64,000 bases of DNA from Actinoallomurus iriomotensis (GCF_030269445.1 NZ_BSTJ01000008.1:62001-126000), one strand, 5' to 3'. Shown: positions 42,199 to 52,735, counted from the first letter of the stretch. Translations and numbers: made by a program. Notes: generated from the sequence alone by a model not told the origin.

Positions 42199-42813
42199 GT
42201 GTCCACGACGAAGCCATCCCCCGCGTCCCGTAAGCCCGCGTCCAAGACCGCCTCGTCCCCGCGAGCCCGGCGCCGGCCCCGTACCGAGAAGACGTCCATG
42301 CCGTCCACGAGCAAGCACAAAGATGGCTCCTCCACGAGCACGAACACGAAGAAGAAGACCCGGTCGTTCTCGTCGTACCTGGTGCGCGGCCTGTGGATCA
42401 TCGCGGGGCTCGCCGGCGTCGCCGCCTTCGCCTGGGTGATCAGCCGGCTGACGCTCCAGCCCGAGCCGGGCGCCGGTAAGTACGTGCACGACAACACCCA
42501 TCCCGGGCAGACGCTGCGGCTCTACCTGGACCAGCCGAGCGTCAAGGCCGCGCTGCTGGAGATCGGCGGCAATATCGTGCTGCTCGCGCCGCTCGGCGTA
42601 CTGCTGCCGGTGCTGTCCAACCGGTTCCGCGGCCCGCTGCGGATCCTGCTCACGGTCGGGTTCGTCTCGCTCTGCATCGAGTCCGTCCAGGGCACGATGA
42701 TCGCCGGACGCGCGTTCGACGCCGACGATGTCATCCTCAACACTCTGGGCGCCGTCCTGGCCTACCTTCTGATCGGACGCCGCGTCGCGCGCTGGGCCCA
42801 CCGCGCGACCTGA
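42199..42813 (+). CDS. VanZ-family membrane protein with basic N-terminal extension
   Basis: A 204-aa membrane protein. The first about 58 residues are Ser/Lys/Thr/Arg-rich and look disordered. Then come a membrane helix (about 60-82) and the VanZ-like core with LLEIGGNIVLLAPLGVLLPVL, a further helix at about 140-155 and DADDVILNTLGAVLAYLL. VanZ proteins are linked to teicoplanin resistance, but most homologues are uncharacterised. GTG start at 42199; an ATG at 42298 within the extension is possible. Confidence 0.82.
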   Translation: MSTTKPSPASRKPASKTASSPRARRRPRTEKTSMPSTSKHKDGSSTSTNTKKKTRSFSSYLVRGLWIIAGLAGVAAFAWVISRLTLQPEPGAGKYVHDNTHPGQTLRLYLDQPSVKAALLEIGGNIVLLAPLGVLLPVLSNRFRGPLRILLTVGFVSLCIESVQGTMIAGRAFDADDVILNTLGAVLAYLLIGRRVARWAHRAT

Positions 42814-42995
42814 CGCGCGTTTTAGGTGCCGATTCGATACGATTGTCGCTTGGCAAGCTTTTCTGTGATCCTGGACGCGGACACTGTTCCGGCCCCGGGC
42901 CAGGTGGAGGGATCCGCTCGGTCCGGGGCTGCCGATTGGCTGGGCGCGGGGGCGCCGACTCCGTCGGTTCGATCATGTAACCAGGGAGAATACGG

Positions 42996-43850
42996 GTGAC
43001 TTCGGTGGGTTCAGACGGCTCTGGTGCCGCGACGGTGGCGCAGGTTCTGGAGACGCGCGGCGAGCAGGTGGCACAGCAGTGGGCGGATCTCCCGCTCTTC
43101 CGCAACGTCTACACGACCGGCCGGGACGCGGCCGTGGCGGCCGCGCACCGGCTCGTACGGGTCCTGGCCGAGGTGGCCCGCCACGGGCGTCTCGACGACA
43201 CCTCCGCACCCGACTTCGAGCGGGTCCGCCCCCACCTGGCGCAGACGGTGACGGCGCGGACCCGGTCCGGCGCCACCCACCAGCAGATCACCGCCGAGGT
43301 CGCGGAGCTCAAGCGTCCCCTGCTCGAGATCGTCGCCCGCGAGACGGGCGGTGCCGACGGTGCGGTGGCGGCGGTGGAGCTCATGGGCACCCTGCGGGTC
43401 GTGGTCGTGGAGATCGCGTTGAGCGAGGGCGCCGAGCTCATCGACCGGCAGCGCGCCCAGCTGCTCGAGATCTCCAACCCGGTCATCAAGCTGTGGGACG
43501 GGGTGGTCGCCGTACCGCTGATCGGCACCCTGGACAGCGCCCGCACGCAGGTCGTGATGGAGGCGCTGCTGCAGGCCATCGTCGACCAGAACGCCGGGAT
43601 GGCGATCCTCGACATCACCGGTGTGCCGATGGTCGACACCGTCGTCGCGCAGTACCTGCTGAAGACCGCGATGGCGGTGCGGCTCATGGGCGCCGAGTGC
43701 GTCATCAGCGGCATCCGGCCGCAGATCGCGCAGACCATCGTGCAGCTGGGCATCGACCTGGGCGACATCACCACGCGTGCGACCCTGGCCGACGCGCTGA
43801 AGTGGGCGCTGGGGAAGGCCGGCGTCTCCGTCGTCGTGGGGGAGGGGTGA
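42996..43850 (+). CDS. RsbR-like STAS protein (stressosome scaffold)
   Basis: A 284-aa protein with an RsbRD-type helical N-terminal domain (about 15-150) and a C-terminal STAS domain (about 165-275). The STAS core LDITGVPMVDTVVAQYLL contains Thr at the two positions phosphorylated in B. subtilis RsbR. The family forms a scaffold with RsbS that holds RsbT kinase until stress. GTG start at 42996 with AGGGAG upstream. First gene of a coupled RsbR-RsbS-RsbT-phosphatase operon; the upstream about 180 bp show no clear sigma-B-like promoter. Confidence 0.92.
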   Translation: MTSVGSDGSGAATVAQVLETRGEQVAQQWADLPLFRNVYTTGRDAAVAAAHRLVRVLAEVARHGRLDDTSAPDFERVRPHLAQTVTARTRSGATHQQITAEVAELKRPLLEIVARETGGADGAVAAVELMGTLRVVVVEIALSEGAELIDRQRAQLLEISNPVIKLWDGVVAVPLIGTLDSARTQVVMEALLQAIVDQNAGMAILDITGVPMVDTVVAQYLLKTAMAVRLMGAECVISGIRPQIAQTIVQLGIDLGDITTRATLADALKWALGKAGVSVVVGEG

Positions 43851-44221
43851 CCGCGGAGGCCGGGGCGGGGCGCGTCTCGGTCCTGCGGATGGGCGACATC
43901 CTCATCGCCGCCATCCAGCAGGAGCTGACCGACGAGTCCGCGCTCGCGCTCCAGCAGGACCTCACCGAGATGGCCGCCGCCGGCGCCCGCGGTGTGGTCA
44001 TCGAGATCTCCGGCGTGGAGATCGTCGATTCGTTCCTCGCGCGTGTCCTGTCCGAGATCGCGGCGGCGACGAACATGCTCGCGGGCCGTACGGTGGTCGC
44101 GGGGATGCGCCCGTCCGTGGCCATTACGCTGGTGGAGATGGGGCTCGGCCTGCGCGGGCTGGAGACGGCGCGCTCGCTGGAAGACGCCATGGCGGTGTTC
44201 CGGGGGCAGGCCGGTCGATGA
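43847..44221 (+). CDS. RsbS-like STAS anti-sigma-factor antagonist
   Basis: Single-domain STAS protein of 124 aa. The phosphorylation motif EISGVEIVDSFLARVL carries Ser at the RsbS site (Ser59-like). With RsbR it forms the stressosome core that binds RsbT. GTG start at 43847 overlaps the RsbR stop by 4 bp, and the ATG of RsbT overlaps its own stop by 4 bp, keeping the stoichiometry coupled. Confidence 0.93.
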   Translation: MTAEAGAGRVSVLRMGDILIAAIQQELTDESALALQQDLTEMAAAGARGVVIEISGVEIVDSFLARVLSEIAAATNMLAGRTVVAGMRPSVAITLVEMGLGLRGLETARSLEDAMAVFRGQAGR

Positions 44222-44646
44222 GCCGGGACGAAGTGACACGGCTGGAGATCGGCAGCGACGTGCAGATCGCCGGGGCGCGTCAGGCCGTACGCCAGGCGGC
44301 GGTCGCCGCCGGCTTCAGCCTGGTCGAGCAGACGAAGATCGTCACAGCCGCGAGCGAGCTCGCCCGCAACACGCTGGTGCACGGCGGTGGCGGCCACATG
44401 GAGCTCGCCGTGGTGGAGAACTCCGGCGGCCACGGCATCCGGCTGACCTTCACCGACGACGGACCGGGCATCCCCGACGTGGACGTGGCGCTGTCGGACG
44501 GCTACAGCACCGGCAACGGCCTGGGCCTGGGCCTCGGCGGCGCGCGCCGCCTGGTGCAGGACTTCACGATCGAGAGCCGGCCCGGCGGAGGGACGACCGT
44601 GACGGCGGTCGCCTGGTCGCGTATGGCCCAGAGAGTGCCGCGATGA
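44218..44646 (+). CDS. RsbT-like serine/threonine kinase
   Basis: GHKL-fold kinase of 142 aa: N box ELARNTLVHG, G1 DDGPGIPD, G2 GLGLGLGGARRLVQDF, and the GGGTTVTA strand. RsbT phosphorylates RsbR and RsbS under stress and then activates a phosphatase. C-terminal AWSRMAQRVPR. ATGA overlap with RsbS at the start and with a micro-ORF at its end (44643). Confidence 0.94.
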   Translation: MSRDEVTRLEIGSDVQIAGARQAVRQAAVAAGFSLVEQTKIVTAASELARNTLVHGGGGHMELAVVENSGGHGIRLTFTDDGPGIPDVDVALSDGYSTGNGLGLGLGGARRLVQDFTIESRPGGGTTVTAVAWSRMAQRVPR

Positions 44647-44705
44647 GCGAGCGAATCAAAGAACACGCGCGCCTGGTCTCTCCTCTGACGAAGGAGGGTT
44701 CATGA
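44643..44705 (+). CDS. Micro-ORF 1 (20 aa) between rsbT and phosphatase gene
   Basis: ATG overlaps the RsbT stop by 4 bp. It encodes a 20-residue peptide starting MSERIKEHARLVS and ending PLTKEGS, and its own stop overlaps the next micro-ORF (ATGA). The codons for TKEG contain AAGGAGGG, which can act as ribosome site for the following start. The same peptide is repeated with small changes just downstream. A translational relay or leader is more likely than a functional peptide. Confidence 0.5.
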   Translation: MSERIKEHARLVSPLTKEGS

Positions 44706-44773
44706 GCGAACGCAGTGAGCGAATCGGTGACACAGCGCGCCTGGTCTCTCCTCCGACGAAGGAGGGCTCATGA
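44702..44773 (+). CDS. Micro-ORF 2 (23 aa), repeat of micro-ORF 1
   Basis: Second copy, 23 codons: MSERSERIGDTARLVS then PPTKEGS. It differs from copy 1 by a short insertion and substitutions but keeps the ARLVSP(x)TKEGS end, including the ribosome-site codons. Its stop overlaps the phosphatase start by 4 bp (44770). Duplicated translation-initiation segments with coupling at both ends. Confidence 0.5.
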   Translation: MSERSERIGDTARLVSPPTKEGS

Positions 44774-45816
44774 GCGGCCGCGTCATGGTCACCGAGGCGT
44801 GGGACGTCGTCGTGGCCGACGACAGTCAGGTGCACGGCGCGGCCGCCGCCGCGTCGGCCGCCGCGCTGGCCGCCGGCCTGGACCCGAACGACCTCGCCAC
44901 CTGCGAGCTGCTCGCCACCGAGCTGGCCACGAACCTCGTGCGCCACGCCGTGGGCGGGCGGCTGCTCGTCAACGTCTTCGGCCGGGGAGCGGTGCAGCTC
45001 GTCGCGGTCGACCACGGCCCCGGCATCGCCGACGTGGCGGCGTCGCTGACGGACGGCTTCACCACGAACTCCTCGCTGGGCGCGGGGCTCGGAGCCTGCC
45101 GGCGCGGTGCGTCGCAGTTCGACCTCTACAGCCGGGTCGGGCAGGGCACGGTCGCGCTGGCACGTGTCGGCCCGGCCGCGGCGGAACCCTCCGGGCCGGT
45201 CGAGGTCGGCGGCGTCATCTCCCCGCACCCGGACGAGTCGGCGGTCGGGGACGGCTTCGGGCTGGCCTGGGACGGCGACCGCATGACCGTCGGCGTCGTC
45301 GACGGCCTGGGCCACGGCGTCAAGGCGGCCGAGGCGCGCAGCGCGGCGCTGGACCTGCTCGAACGGCAGCCCGCCCTGGACTCCGCCGGGCTGCTCGGCG
45401 AGATCGACGTCGGCCTCCGGGTCACCCGGGGCGCCGCCGCGGCGATCGCCCAGATCGACGGCTGGTCGCGCCGGCTGAGCTTCGCCGGAATGGGAAACGT
45501 CACGGGCCGGCTGTTCCGGCCCGGCGCCGATCAGGCGCTCGTCTCACGACCGGGGATCCTCGGCGCCGGTCCCGGCCCCGAGATCGTCACCCGCCCTCGG
45601 TCGCACCGGGTCGTGACGGCCGACTGGCAGGCGCCCGCCGCCCTCATCCTGCACACCGACGGCATCATCAGCCGGTGGAACCTCGCCGACTATCCGCGTG
45701 CCGAGCACCATCATCCGGCGGTCCTCGCGGCCCTCATCTGGCGCGACGCCCTGCGCGGCAACGACGACGCCACGGTTGTCGTCGTCCGGACGGCACCGCG
45801 GAATGAGGCTCGATGA
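44770..45816 (+). CDS. Fused GHKL ATPase and RsbX/SpoIIE-type phosphatase
   Basis: A 348-aa protein with two domains. Residues about 10-135 are a GHKL kinase-like ATPase: ELATNLVRHA, DHGPGIAD, LGAGLGACRRGASQF. Residues about 150-345 resemble RsbX/SpoIIE PP2C domains: GFGLAWDGDRMTVGVVDGLGHG, LHTDGI and NDDATVVVVR. It thus joins an RsbT/RsbW-type ATPase to a feedback phosphatase in one chain. The kinase G2 loop is short. It probably resets RsbR/RsbS phosphorylation. ATGA overlap to the next phosphatase gene. Confidence 0.85.
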   Translation: MSGRVMVTEAWDVVVADDSQVHGAAAAASAAALAAGLDPNDLATCELLATELATNLVRHAVGGRLLVNVFGRGAVQLVAVDHGPGIADVAASLTDGFTTNSSLGAGLGACRRGASQFDLYSRVGQGTVALARVGPAAAEPSGPVEVGGVISPHPDESAVGDGFGLAWDGDRMTVGVVDGLGHGVKAAEARSAALDLLERQPALDSAGLLGEIDVGLRVTRGAAAAIAQIDGWSRRLSFAGMGNVTGRLFRPGADQALVSRPGILGAGPGPEIVTRPRSHRVVTADWQAPAALILHTDGIISRWNLADYPRAEHHHPAVLAALIWRDALRGNDDATVVVVRTAPRNEAR

Positions 45817-47507
45817 GCCGGCGGATCCACCACGGGCCGGTCACCGACCCGGTGGCCGCCCTGTCGGCCGTCGCGGAGGCGATGAGCCGGTTCGGCGTCG
45901 CCGCCGACGAGCGGCCCGGGTTCCTCGCGACGGTCGCCCAGGCGATGCGCGACCACCATCCCGGCGGCCGGCTGACGTTGACCGTCGGCGAGTCGCGCCT
46001 GCGGGCGACGGTGGACGGCGGCGGGGGAGCGGACCGTACGGCCACGGCCCCGATCGCCGACGGCGACGGGTCCGGACGGAACGACGACGGCACCGCGCTG
46101 CTCGACCTCATCGTCGAACAGCACGACGCCCTCGACTGGCACCGGCAGGAGCTGGAACAGACCAACCAGGGCGTGCTCGCGCTCCACGCCGAGCTGGCCG
46201 AGACCACCGAACGGCTCCGCCAGGCCGGCGACCAGCAGCACCGGCTGCTGGAGGCGGAGCGAGCGGCCCACGCCGCGGCCGAGGCCTCCCGCGCCCGGCT
46301 GGCCTTCCTGGCCCACACCAGCGCGATCCTGTCCGAGTCGCTCGACCACGAGCAGATCCTCGGCCGTCTCTACGACATCGTCGTCCCGCGCCACGCGTCC
46401 GCGATGACCGCGTGGCTGGTCCGTGAGCCCGGCCTGCTGGAGCCACTCCCGGCCGCGCCCGGGTTCGAGCGTCCTCCGCCGATGGTGGAGAAGGCCTTCG
46501 CCAGCGGCCGGGCGCAGCACGCCACCCGCGCGCCGGGCGACGAGCCGGCGAACGCCGGCGTCGACACCACCTTCGACCGGCAGCAGCTCCTCGCCATCCC
46601 GCTGATCTCGCGCGGCACGACGCTCGGAGTGCTGGCGGTCGAGCCGCCCGCGGACTCCTTCGGCGCCGAGGACGTCGTCGTCTTCGGCGAGCTGGCCCGG
46701 ATCACCGCCGCCGCCACCGACAACGCCCTGCGCTACGAACGCGAGCGTGACGTCGCCGAGATCCTCCAGCGCGCCATGCTCACCGACCTGCCGGCGGCCG
46801 GGAGACTCCGGTTCACCTCCCGTTACCTGCCCGCAGAGGCGAGTCTCAACGTCGGCGGCGACTGGTACGACGCCTTCGAACGCCCGGACGGGCACATCAT
46901 GGCCGCGGTCGGCGACGTCACCGGCCACGGCCTGCAGGCCGCCGCCCTGATGGGGCAGCTGCGCACCACGCTGCGCGCGTACGCCGTCGACGGCGGCGGC
47001 GGGCCCGGCGAGGTGCTCACCCGCATGCACCGCATGCTCTCGCACCTGCAGCCGGACGACCTGGCCACCGCGGTGCTCGCCCAGGTGTCGCCCGACGGCC
47101 TGCTGAGCTGGTCCAACGCCGGGCACCCGCCGCCCCTGGTCCGCGCGCCCGACGGCGCGGTCACCGTGCTGGAGGGCCACGACTTCCTGCTCGGCATGCC
47201 GTTGGAGGACGCCGACCTGCGGGAGTTCAGCCTCCGGCCCGAGCCCGGCTCGATCGTGCTGTTCTACACCGACGGTCTCATCGAGCGGCGCGGCGTCCCC
47301 CTCGGCGAGGGCATCGACCGGCTCGCGCGCGCGTTCGGCCGGGCGGACGGCGACCTGGACGCCGTCGCCGACGGCGTCCTGGTGGAGATGCTCCGCGACA
47401 GCGCGCGCGAGGACGACACCTGCCTGCTGATGTTCCGGATCGGGCCGCGGCCGGAGGATCTTCGCCGCGAGACGGATGACGAGGACGCGGTGACCGACGA
47501 CCCTTGA
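45813..47507 (+). CDS. GAF-domain SpoIIE/PP2C phosphatase (RsbU/RsbP-like)
   Basis: A 564-aa protein: N-terminal helical segment (1-95), coiled-coil-like stretch about 95-155 (QHDALDWHRQELEQTNQGVLALHAELAETTERL), GAF domain about 170-305 and a PP2C/SpoIIE phosphatase about 320-545 (GDWYDAF, AVGDVTGHGLQAAALMG, FYTDGLIERRG, DDTCLLMFR). Likely target is an anti-sigma antagonist elsewhere in the genome, activated when RsbT is released. It ends the Rsb operon and converges on a MarR gene. Confidence 0.92.
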   Translation: MSRRIHHGPVTDPVAALSAVAEAMSRFGVAADERPGFLATVAQAMRDHHPGGRLTLTVGESRLRATVDGGGGADRTATAPIADGDGSGRNDDGTALLDLIVEQHDALDWHRQELEQTNQGVLALHAELAETTERLRQAGDQQHRLLEAERAAHAAAEASRARLAFLAHTSAILSESLDHEQILGRLYDIVVPRHASAMTAWLVREPGLLEPLPAAPGFERPPPMVEKAFASGRAQHATRAPGDEPANAGVDTTFDRQQLLAIPLISRGTTLGVLAVEPPADSFGAEDVVVFGELARITAAATDNALRYERERDVAEILQRAMLTDLPAAGRLRFTSRYLPAEASLNVGGDWYDAFERPDGHIMAAVGDVTGHGLQAAALMGQLRTTLRAYAVDGGGGPGEVLTRMHRMLSHLQPDDLATAVLAQVSPDGLLSWSNAGHPPPLVRAPDGAVTVLEGHDFLLGMPLEDADLREFSLRPEPGSIVLFYTDGLIERRGVPLGEGIDRLARAFGRADGDLDAVADGVLVEMLRDSAREDDTCLLMFRIGPRPEDLRRETDDEDAVTDDP

Positions 47508-47518
47508 GAGACGCCGCC

Positions 47519-48019
47519 TCAGGCGGGCAGTGAGAACGACTGCGCCGAGCCGGGCGTGCCCGGCCGGGTGCGCGCGTCGGCCGCGTTCTGGAACTCCGTG
47601 AGGCCGGTGAGCAGCGCCTGGCGGGCACTCGGGGGCATCTGCGCGAGGACCTTGGTGATCTGCTCCTGCCGCTCGCGGCGTACGCGCTCCAGCAGCGCCT
47701 CGCCGTCGGGGCTCAGCCGGATCGCGATCTCGCGACGGGACTGCTGGCCGGACTCACGTACAATCAGCCCAGCGGCCTCGAGGCGGTCACACAGCCGGCT
47801 GGCCGACGACAGGAGCGCCCCGAGCTCATTCGCCAGGCGACTGAGGTTGATGGCACCGCTCTGCTCCACGACCAACAGAACACGCAGCTGGGTCGCCGGC
47901 ACCGGCACCCCGGGTGCGCTCTGCGGACCTGTCCAGATCCGGACGAGCGCCTCGGCCGCAATATCGATCGCGGCAGCGCATTCCGGCAGCCGCGATGATT
48001 CACCCACATCCGACACCAT
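47519..48019 (-). CDS. MarR-family transcriptional regulator
   Basis: A 166-aa winged-helix protein: VPATQLRVLLVVEQSGAINLSRLANELGALLSSASRLCDRLEAAGLIVRE and the wing RREIAIRLSPDGEALLERVRRER. The ATG at 48019 is selected; the extended frame to 48073 has no ribosome site. It lies between two phosphatase genes and is divergent from the SpoIIE gene at 48097, so it may control it. Confidence 0.85.
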   Translation of the reverse strand: MVSDVGESSRLPECAAAIDIAAEALVRIWTGPQSAPGVPVPATQLRVLLVVEQSGAINLSRLANELGALLSSASRLCDRLEAAGLIVRESGQQSRREIAIRLSPDGEALLERVRRERQEQITKVLAQMPPSARQALLTGLTEFQNAADARTRPGTPGSAQSFSLPA

Positions 48020-48096
48020 ACCCCGCCTGTCACCCATCGCGCGTGTGCAGTCACTCCTCATGCGTGACACCACGTGTGCCCGAACGAGACGAGATC

Positions 48097-49284
48097 ATGT
48101 CTGAGAATCGGCTGACCACCGTCGAGCGTGTCGCCTGGAAGGCGGAGCCGCACGCTTTGGCGGGTGCCGTGGCGACCGCGATCGAACAGGCCTACGGAGC
48201 GATCTCCGCGGACCTGCTCCTCGCCGACTACCGGCTCGACTTTCTCGTCCCCGTGGTCTCCGGGCGGCCGGCGTTCGCCATGGACGGCACGTCCGCCGGC
48301 CGCGCGTTCGCCGCGCAGGAGACGGTGACGGTCAAGACCGGGGACGGTGACACTTGGGAGGTCCACCTGCCGCTCACGGTACGGGGCGACCGCAGCGGCG
48401 TGCTCACGGTCGTCCTGCCGGACGAGCCGGACGACGCCACCTGCGAGGAGCTGCACGCGGTCGCCGGCGTCATCGCCCGCGCACTGAAGATCGCCGACGT
48501 GGGCTCCGACGTCTTCCGGAACATCCGGCGGCGCAACCGGCTCACTCTCGCCGCGGAGATCCAGTGGGAGCTGCTGCCCGGACGTTCGTGCGTGACCGAC
48601 GAATACCATCTCGCCGGGCAGCTCGAACCCGCCTACGCGATCTGGGGCGACAACTTCGACTGGTCGACCTCGGCCGACCACCTGACCGTGTCCGTGACCA
48701 ACGGCATGGGGCGGGGCGCCGAGGCGGCGCTGCTCACGCAGCTGGCCGTCGGGGCCCTGCGCAACGCCCGCCGGTCCGGGGCCGACCTCGTCGAGCAGGC
48801 GACGCTCGCCAACGAGACGATCTACAACCAGCACCACGGGCAGCGTCACATCTCCACGCTCCTGCTGCGCTTCGACGTGGCGACGGGCCGGGTCGGCGCG
48901 ATCGACGCGGGGTCCCCGAAGATCTTCCGGATGCGGAACGGCACGGTCGAGCCGGTGTCGCTGGACGCTCAGCTTCCCCTCGGCATGTTCGAGGACACGA
49001 ACTACACCGAGCAGGAGTTCACCGTCGAGAGCGGCGACCGCCTGGTCATCTTCAGCGACGGCTTCCACACCGCCCGGTCACCGCGCGGCGAGACGTACGG
49101 GGCCTCCGCGCTGGCCGCCGCGCTGCGCCAGACACAGCTGCAGAGCCCGTCGGAGATGGTGCGCACGCTCACGCGCGGCCTGCTGGACTACCACGACGGG
49201 ATCGAACTCGCCGACGACGCCGTCGTGCTCTGCCTCGACTGGACGGGCCGGACGGCCGCGAACGCCGTCGCGGCCGATGGATGA
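48097..49284 (+). CDS. SpoIIE-family PP2C protein phosphatase with N-terminal sensor
   Basis: A 395-aa protein. N-terminal about 150 residues form a GAF-like sensory fold (SADLLLADYRLDFLVPVV, GDTWEVHLPLTVRGDRSGVLTVVLP). The phosphatase domain is about 165-385: AYAIWGDNFDWSTS, VSVTNGMGRGAEAALLT, ISTLLLRFD, VIFSDGFH, LADDAVVLCLDW. Several metal-binding Asp positions are Asn-substituted (NGMGRG in place of DGMGHG), so activity may differ from standard enzymes. Converges on glpK. Likely another input to anti-sigma antagonist control. Confidence 0.85.
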   Translation: MSENRLTTVERVAWKAEPHALAGAVATAIEQAYGAISADLLLADYRLDFLVPVVSGRPAFAMDGTSAGRAFAAQETVTVKTGDGDTWEVHLPLTVRGDRSGVLTVVLPDEPDDATCEELHAVAGVIARALKIADVGSDVFRNIRRRNRLTLAAEIQWELLPGRSCVTDEYHLAGQLEPAYAIWGDNFDWSTSADHLTVSVTNGMGRGAEAALLTQLAVGALRNARRSGADLVEQATLANETIYNQHHGQRHISTLLLRFDVATGRVGAIDAGSPKIFRMRNGTVEPVSLDAQLPLGMFEDTNYTEQEFTVESGDRLVIFSDGFHTARSPRGETYGASALAAALRQTQLQSPSEMVRTLTRGLLDYHDGIELADDAVVLCLDWTGRTAANAVAADG

Positions 49285-49287
49285 CCG

Positions 49288-50796
<1,509 letters not shown>

Positions 50797-50818
50797 CGCG
50801 TCCCCACCTCCACGGGTC

Positions 50819-51583
50819 TCACCAGCGTGAGGCCCCGAGATCTCGGGAGACCGCGCGCGCGGCGTCGCGTACGCCGGTCACCAGCGTCGGTTTCGGCCGT
50901 CCGCCGGGGCCGCAGATCCGTTCGACCGCGCCGGTGATGCCCATGGCGCCGACGACCAGGCCGCCCTGACCGCGGATGGGAGCGGCGACGCCCGCCTCCC
51001 CGACCGTCATCTCCTCTACTTCGGCCGCCCATCCCATGTCGCGGACCTCGGCCAGCATGCGGGCGAGTTCGCGGGGAACGGTCGTCGTACGCCGTGTGAA
51101 CGGTTCGAGCTCACCGTGCAGCGCGGCCGCCGCTCCTGCGTCGTAGGCCAGCAGCACCTTGCCCAGTGCCGTCGCGTGGGCCGGCAGGAGCGCGCCGACG
51201 TCGAGGGTCTGCAGGGTGTCGTCGGGCCGGAAGACGTGGTGGACGACGAGCACCTTGCCGTCGAGCGGCGTGCCGATGCGCACGGCCTCGCCGCTGCGCG
51301 CCGCCAGCGCGTCCGCCCAGTTGATCGCGCGGGACCGCAGCTCGTTGACGTCGAGGTAGCTCGTGCCCAGGTGCAGCAGCGCCGCGCCGAGCCGGTACTT
51401 GCCGGTCTCCTCGTCCTGCTCGACGAAGCCGACACCGTGCAGCGTTCGCAAGATGCCGTGAGCGGTGCCGCGGGCCAGGCCGAGCGAGCCCGCGATCTCG
51501 CTCACGCCGAGCCGGCCGGAGCCGCGCGCGAGCAGGCGCAGGATCGCCGCCGCGCGCTCAATCGACTGAACCGGACCGGGCAC
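50819..51583 (-). CDS. IclR-family transcriptional regulator of glycerol genes
   Basis: A 254-aa regulator. N-terminal HTH at about residues 7-65 ([49 protein letters not shown]) and C-terminal IclR effector domain ([51 protein letters not shown]). GylR-type IclR proteins control glycerol operons in streptomycetes. Here it lies between the two glpK genes with repeated 16-bp sites in the shared intergenic region, so it likely represses both itself and glpF. Confidence 0.92.
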   Translation of the reverse strand: MPGPVQSIERAAAILRLLARGSGRLGVSEIAGSLGLARGTAHGILRTLHGVGFVEQDEETGKYRLGAALLHLGTSYLDVNELRSRAINWADALAARSGEAVRIGTPLDGKVLVVHHVFRPDDTLQTLDVGALLPAHATALGKVLLAYDAGAAAALHGELEPFTRRTTTVPRELARMLAEVRDMGWAAEVEEMTVGEAGVAAPIRGQGGLVVGAMGITGAVERICGPGGRPKPTLVTGVRDAARAVSRDLGASRW

Positions 51584-51613
51584 GAGGCGGATAATACGTC
51601 ATGTCGACACATA

Positions 51614-51629
51614 TTCGACAATGTCGGCA
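51614..51629. promoter_or_regulatory. IclR-type operator, copy 1
   Basis: TTCGACAATGTCGGCA, containing the inverted repeat CGACA-A-TGTCG, 31 bp upstream of the IclR gene start. A further short palindrome TGTCGACA lies at 51602-51609. The identical 16-mer occurs again 115 bp away. Confidence 0.7.
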
Positions 51630-51728
51630 TTGTGGGGCTCTGTAGTCGGCCGAACGCCCCCAGTAGTGATCCACGTCACCCCGAAACACCCTCCGATGAT
51701 CGTCCGGAGCTGGCAACGCAGGGCGGCG

Positions 51729-51744
51729 TTCGACAATGTCGGCA
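51729..51744. promoter_or_regulatory. IclR-type operator, copy 2
   Basis: Identical 16-mer TTCGACAATGTCGGCA to copy 1, same orientation, 138 bp upstream of glpF. The spacing of 115 bp (about 11 helical turns) would put bound dimers on the same face of the DNA. Confidence 0.7.
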
Positions 51745-51881
51745 CATGTCCATTGACCCTCTGTCCGCGCCGACCTACCGTCCGGTCAGCCGTGAGAGGC
51801 GCTGTTCCGCCCCGGGACACCGCCCTTCACACGGCGGTGCCTCGTGATGTTCCCACCGGGCTTCGTCATCAAGGAGGAGAC

Positions 51882-52706
51882 GTGGCAGAGCGATTGAAGA
51901 TCCCAGGGCTGGCCGGCGAACTGGCCGCCGAGTTCGCCGGGACGCTGATCCTGATCCTGTTCGGCGTGGGCGTCGTGGCGCAGGTCGTGGGCGGCGCCAT
52001 CGGCGACCACGACAGCATCGCCTGGGCGTGGGGCCTCGGCGTCACCCTGGGCGTCTATGTGGCGGGCCGGATCAGCGGCGCCCATCTCAATCCGGCGGTG
52101 ACCGTCGCGCTCGCCGTCTTCAAGGGCTTCTCCTGGCGCAAGGTCCTGCCGTACTCGCTGGCGCAGTTCCTCGGCGCGTTCGTCGCGGCCCTGATCGTCC
52201 GGTGGAACTACACCGAGATCCTCGGCAAGGTCGACCCGGGTCACACCATCAAGACCCAGGGCGTCTTCTCCACCCTGCCCGGCAACGGCGCGCTCCCCGT
52301 GCACACCTGGGGCGCCTTCCGCGACCAGGTGATCGGCACCGCGATCCTGCTCTTCCTGATCCTCGCCGTGACCGACCTGAAGAACTCCGCGCCCGCCGCC
52401 AACCTCGCCCCGTTCATCGTCGGCCTCATCGTCGTCGCGATCGGCATGGCGTGGGGGACCGACGCCGGGTACGCGATCAACCCGGCGCGTGACTTCGGCC
52501 CGCGCCTCGCCTCGTTCATCACCGGGTACGGCACCGCCTTCCGCGACCAGTACGGCGGGCTGTACTTCTGGGTGCCCATCATCGGCCCGATCATCGGCGG
52601 TGTCCTCGGCGCCGGGCTGTACCAGGCGCTGGTCGCCCGCTTCCTGCCCGCCGAGACCGAGGAGCCGGGGCGCGTCGCGAACGACCCGGAGCTCGAGAAG
52701 GCCTGA
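51882..52706 (+). CDS. glpF: Glycerol uptake facilitator (aquaglyceroporin)
   Basis: MIP-family channel of 274 aa with two half-helix NPA motifs: [10 protein letters not shown] and [12 protein letters not shown], and six membrane segments between. GTG start at 51882 with AAGGAGG 6 nt upstream. A larger than usual loop after TM3 ([33 protein letters not shown]) contributes an extracellular insertion typical for GlpF types. Co-transcribed with glpK copy 2 and glpD. Confidence 0.95.
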   Translation: MAERLKIPGLAGELAAEFAGTLILILFGVGVVAQVVGGAIGDHDSIAWAWGLGVTLGVYVAGRISGAHLNPAVTVALAVFKGFSWRKVLPYSLAQFLGAFVAALIVRWNYTEILGKVDPGHTIKTQGVFSTLPGNGALPVHTWGAFRDQVIGTAILLFLILAVTDLKNSAPAANLAPFIVGLIVVAIGMAWGTDAGYAINPARDFGPRLASFITGYGTAFRDQYGGLYFWVPIIGPIIGGVLGAGLYQALVARFLPAETEEPGRVANDPELEKA

Positions 52707-52735
52707 ATTCCCCCATCAGAGAAAGGCGACCTTCC

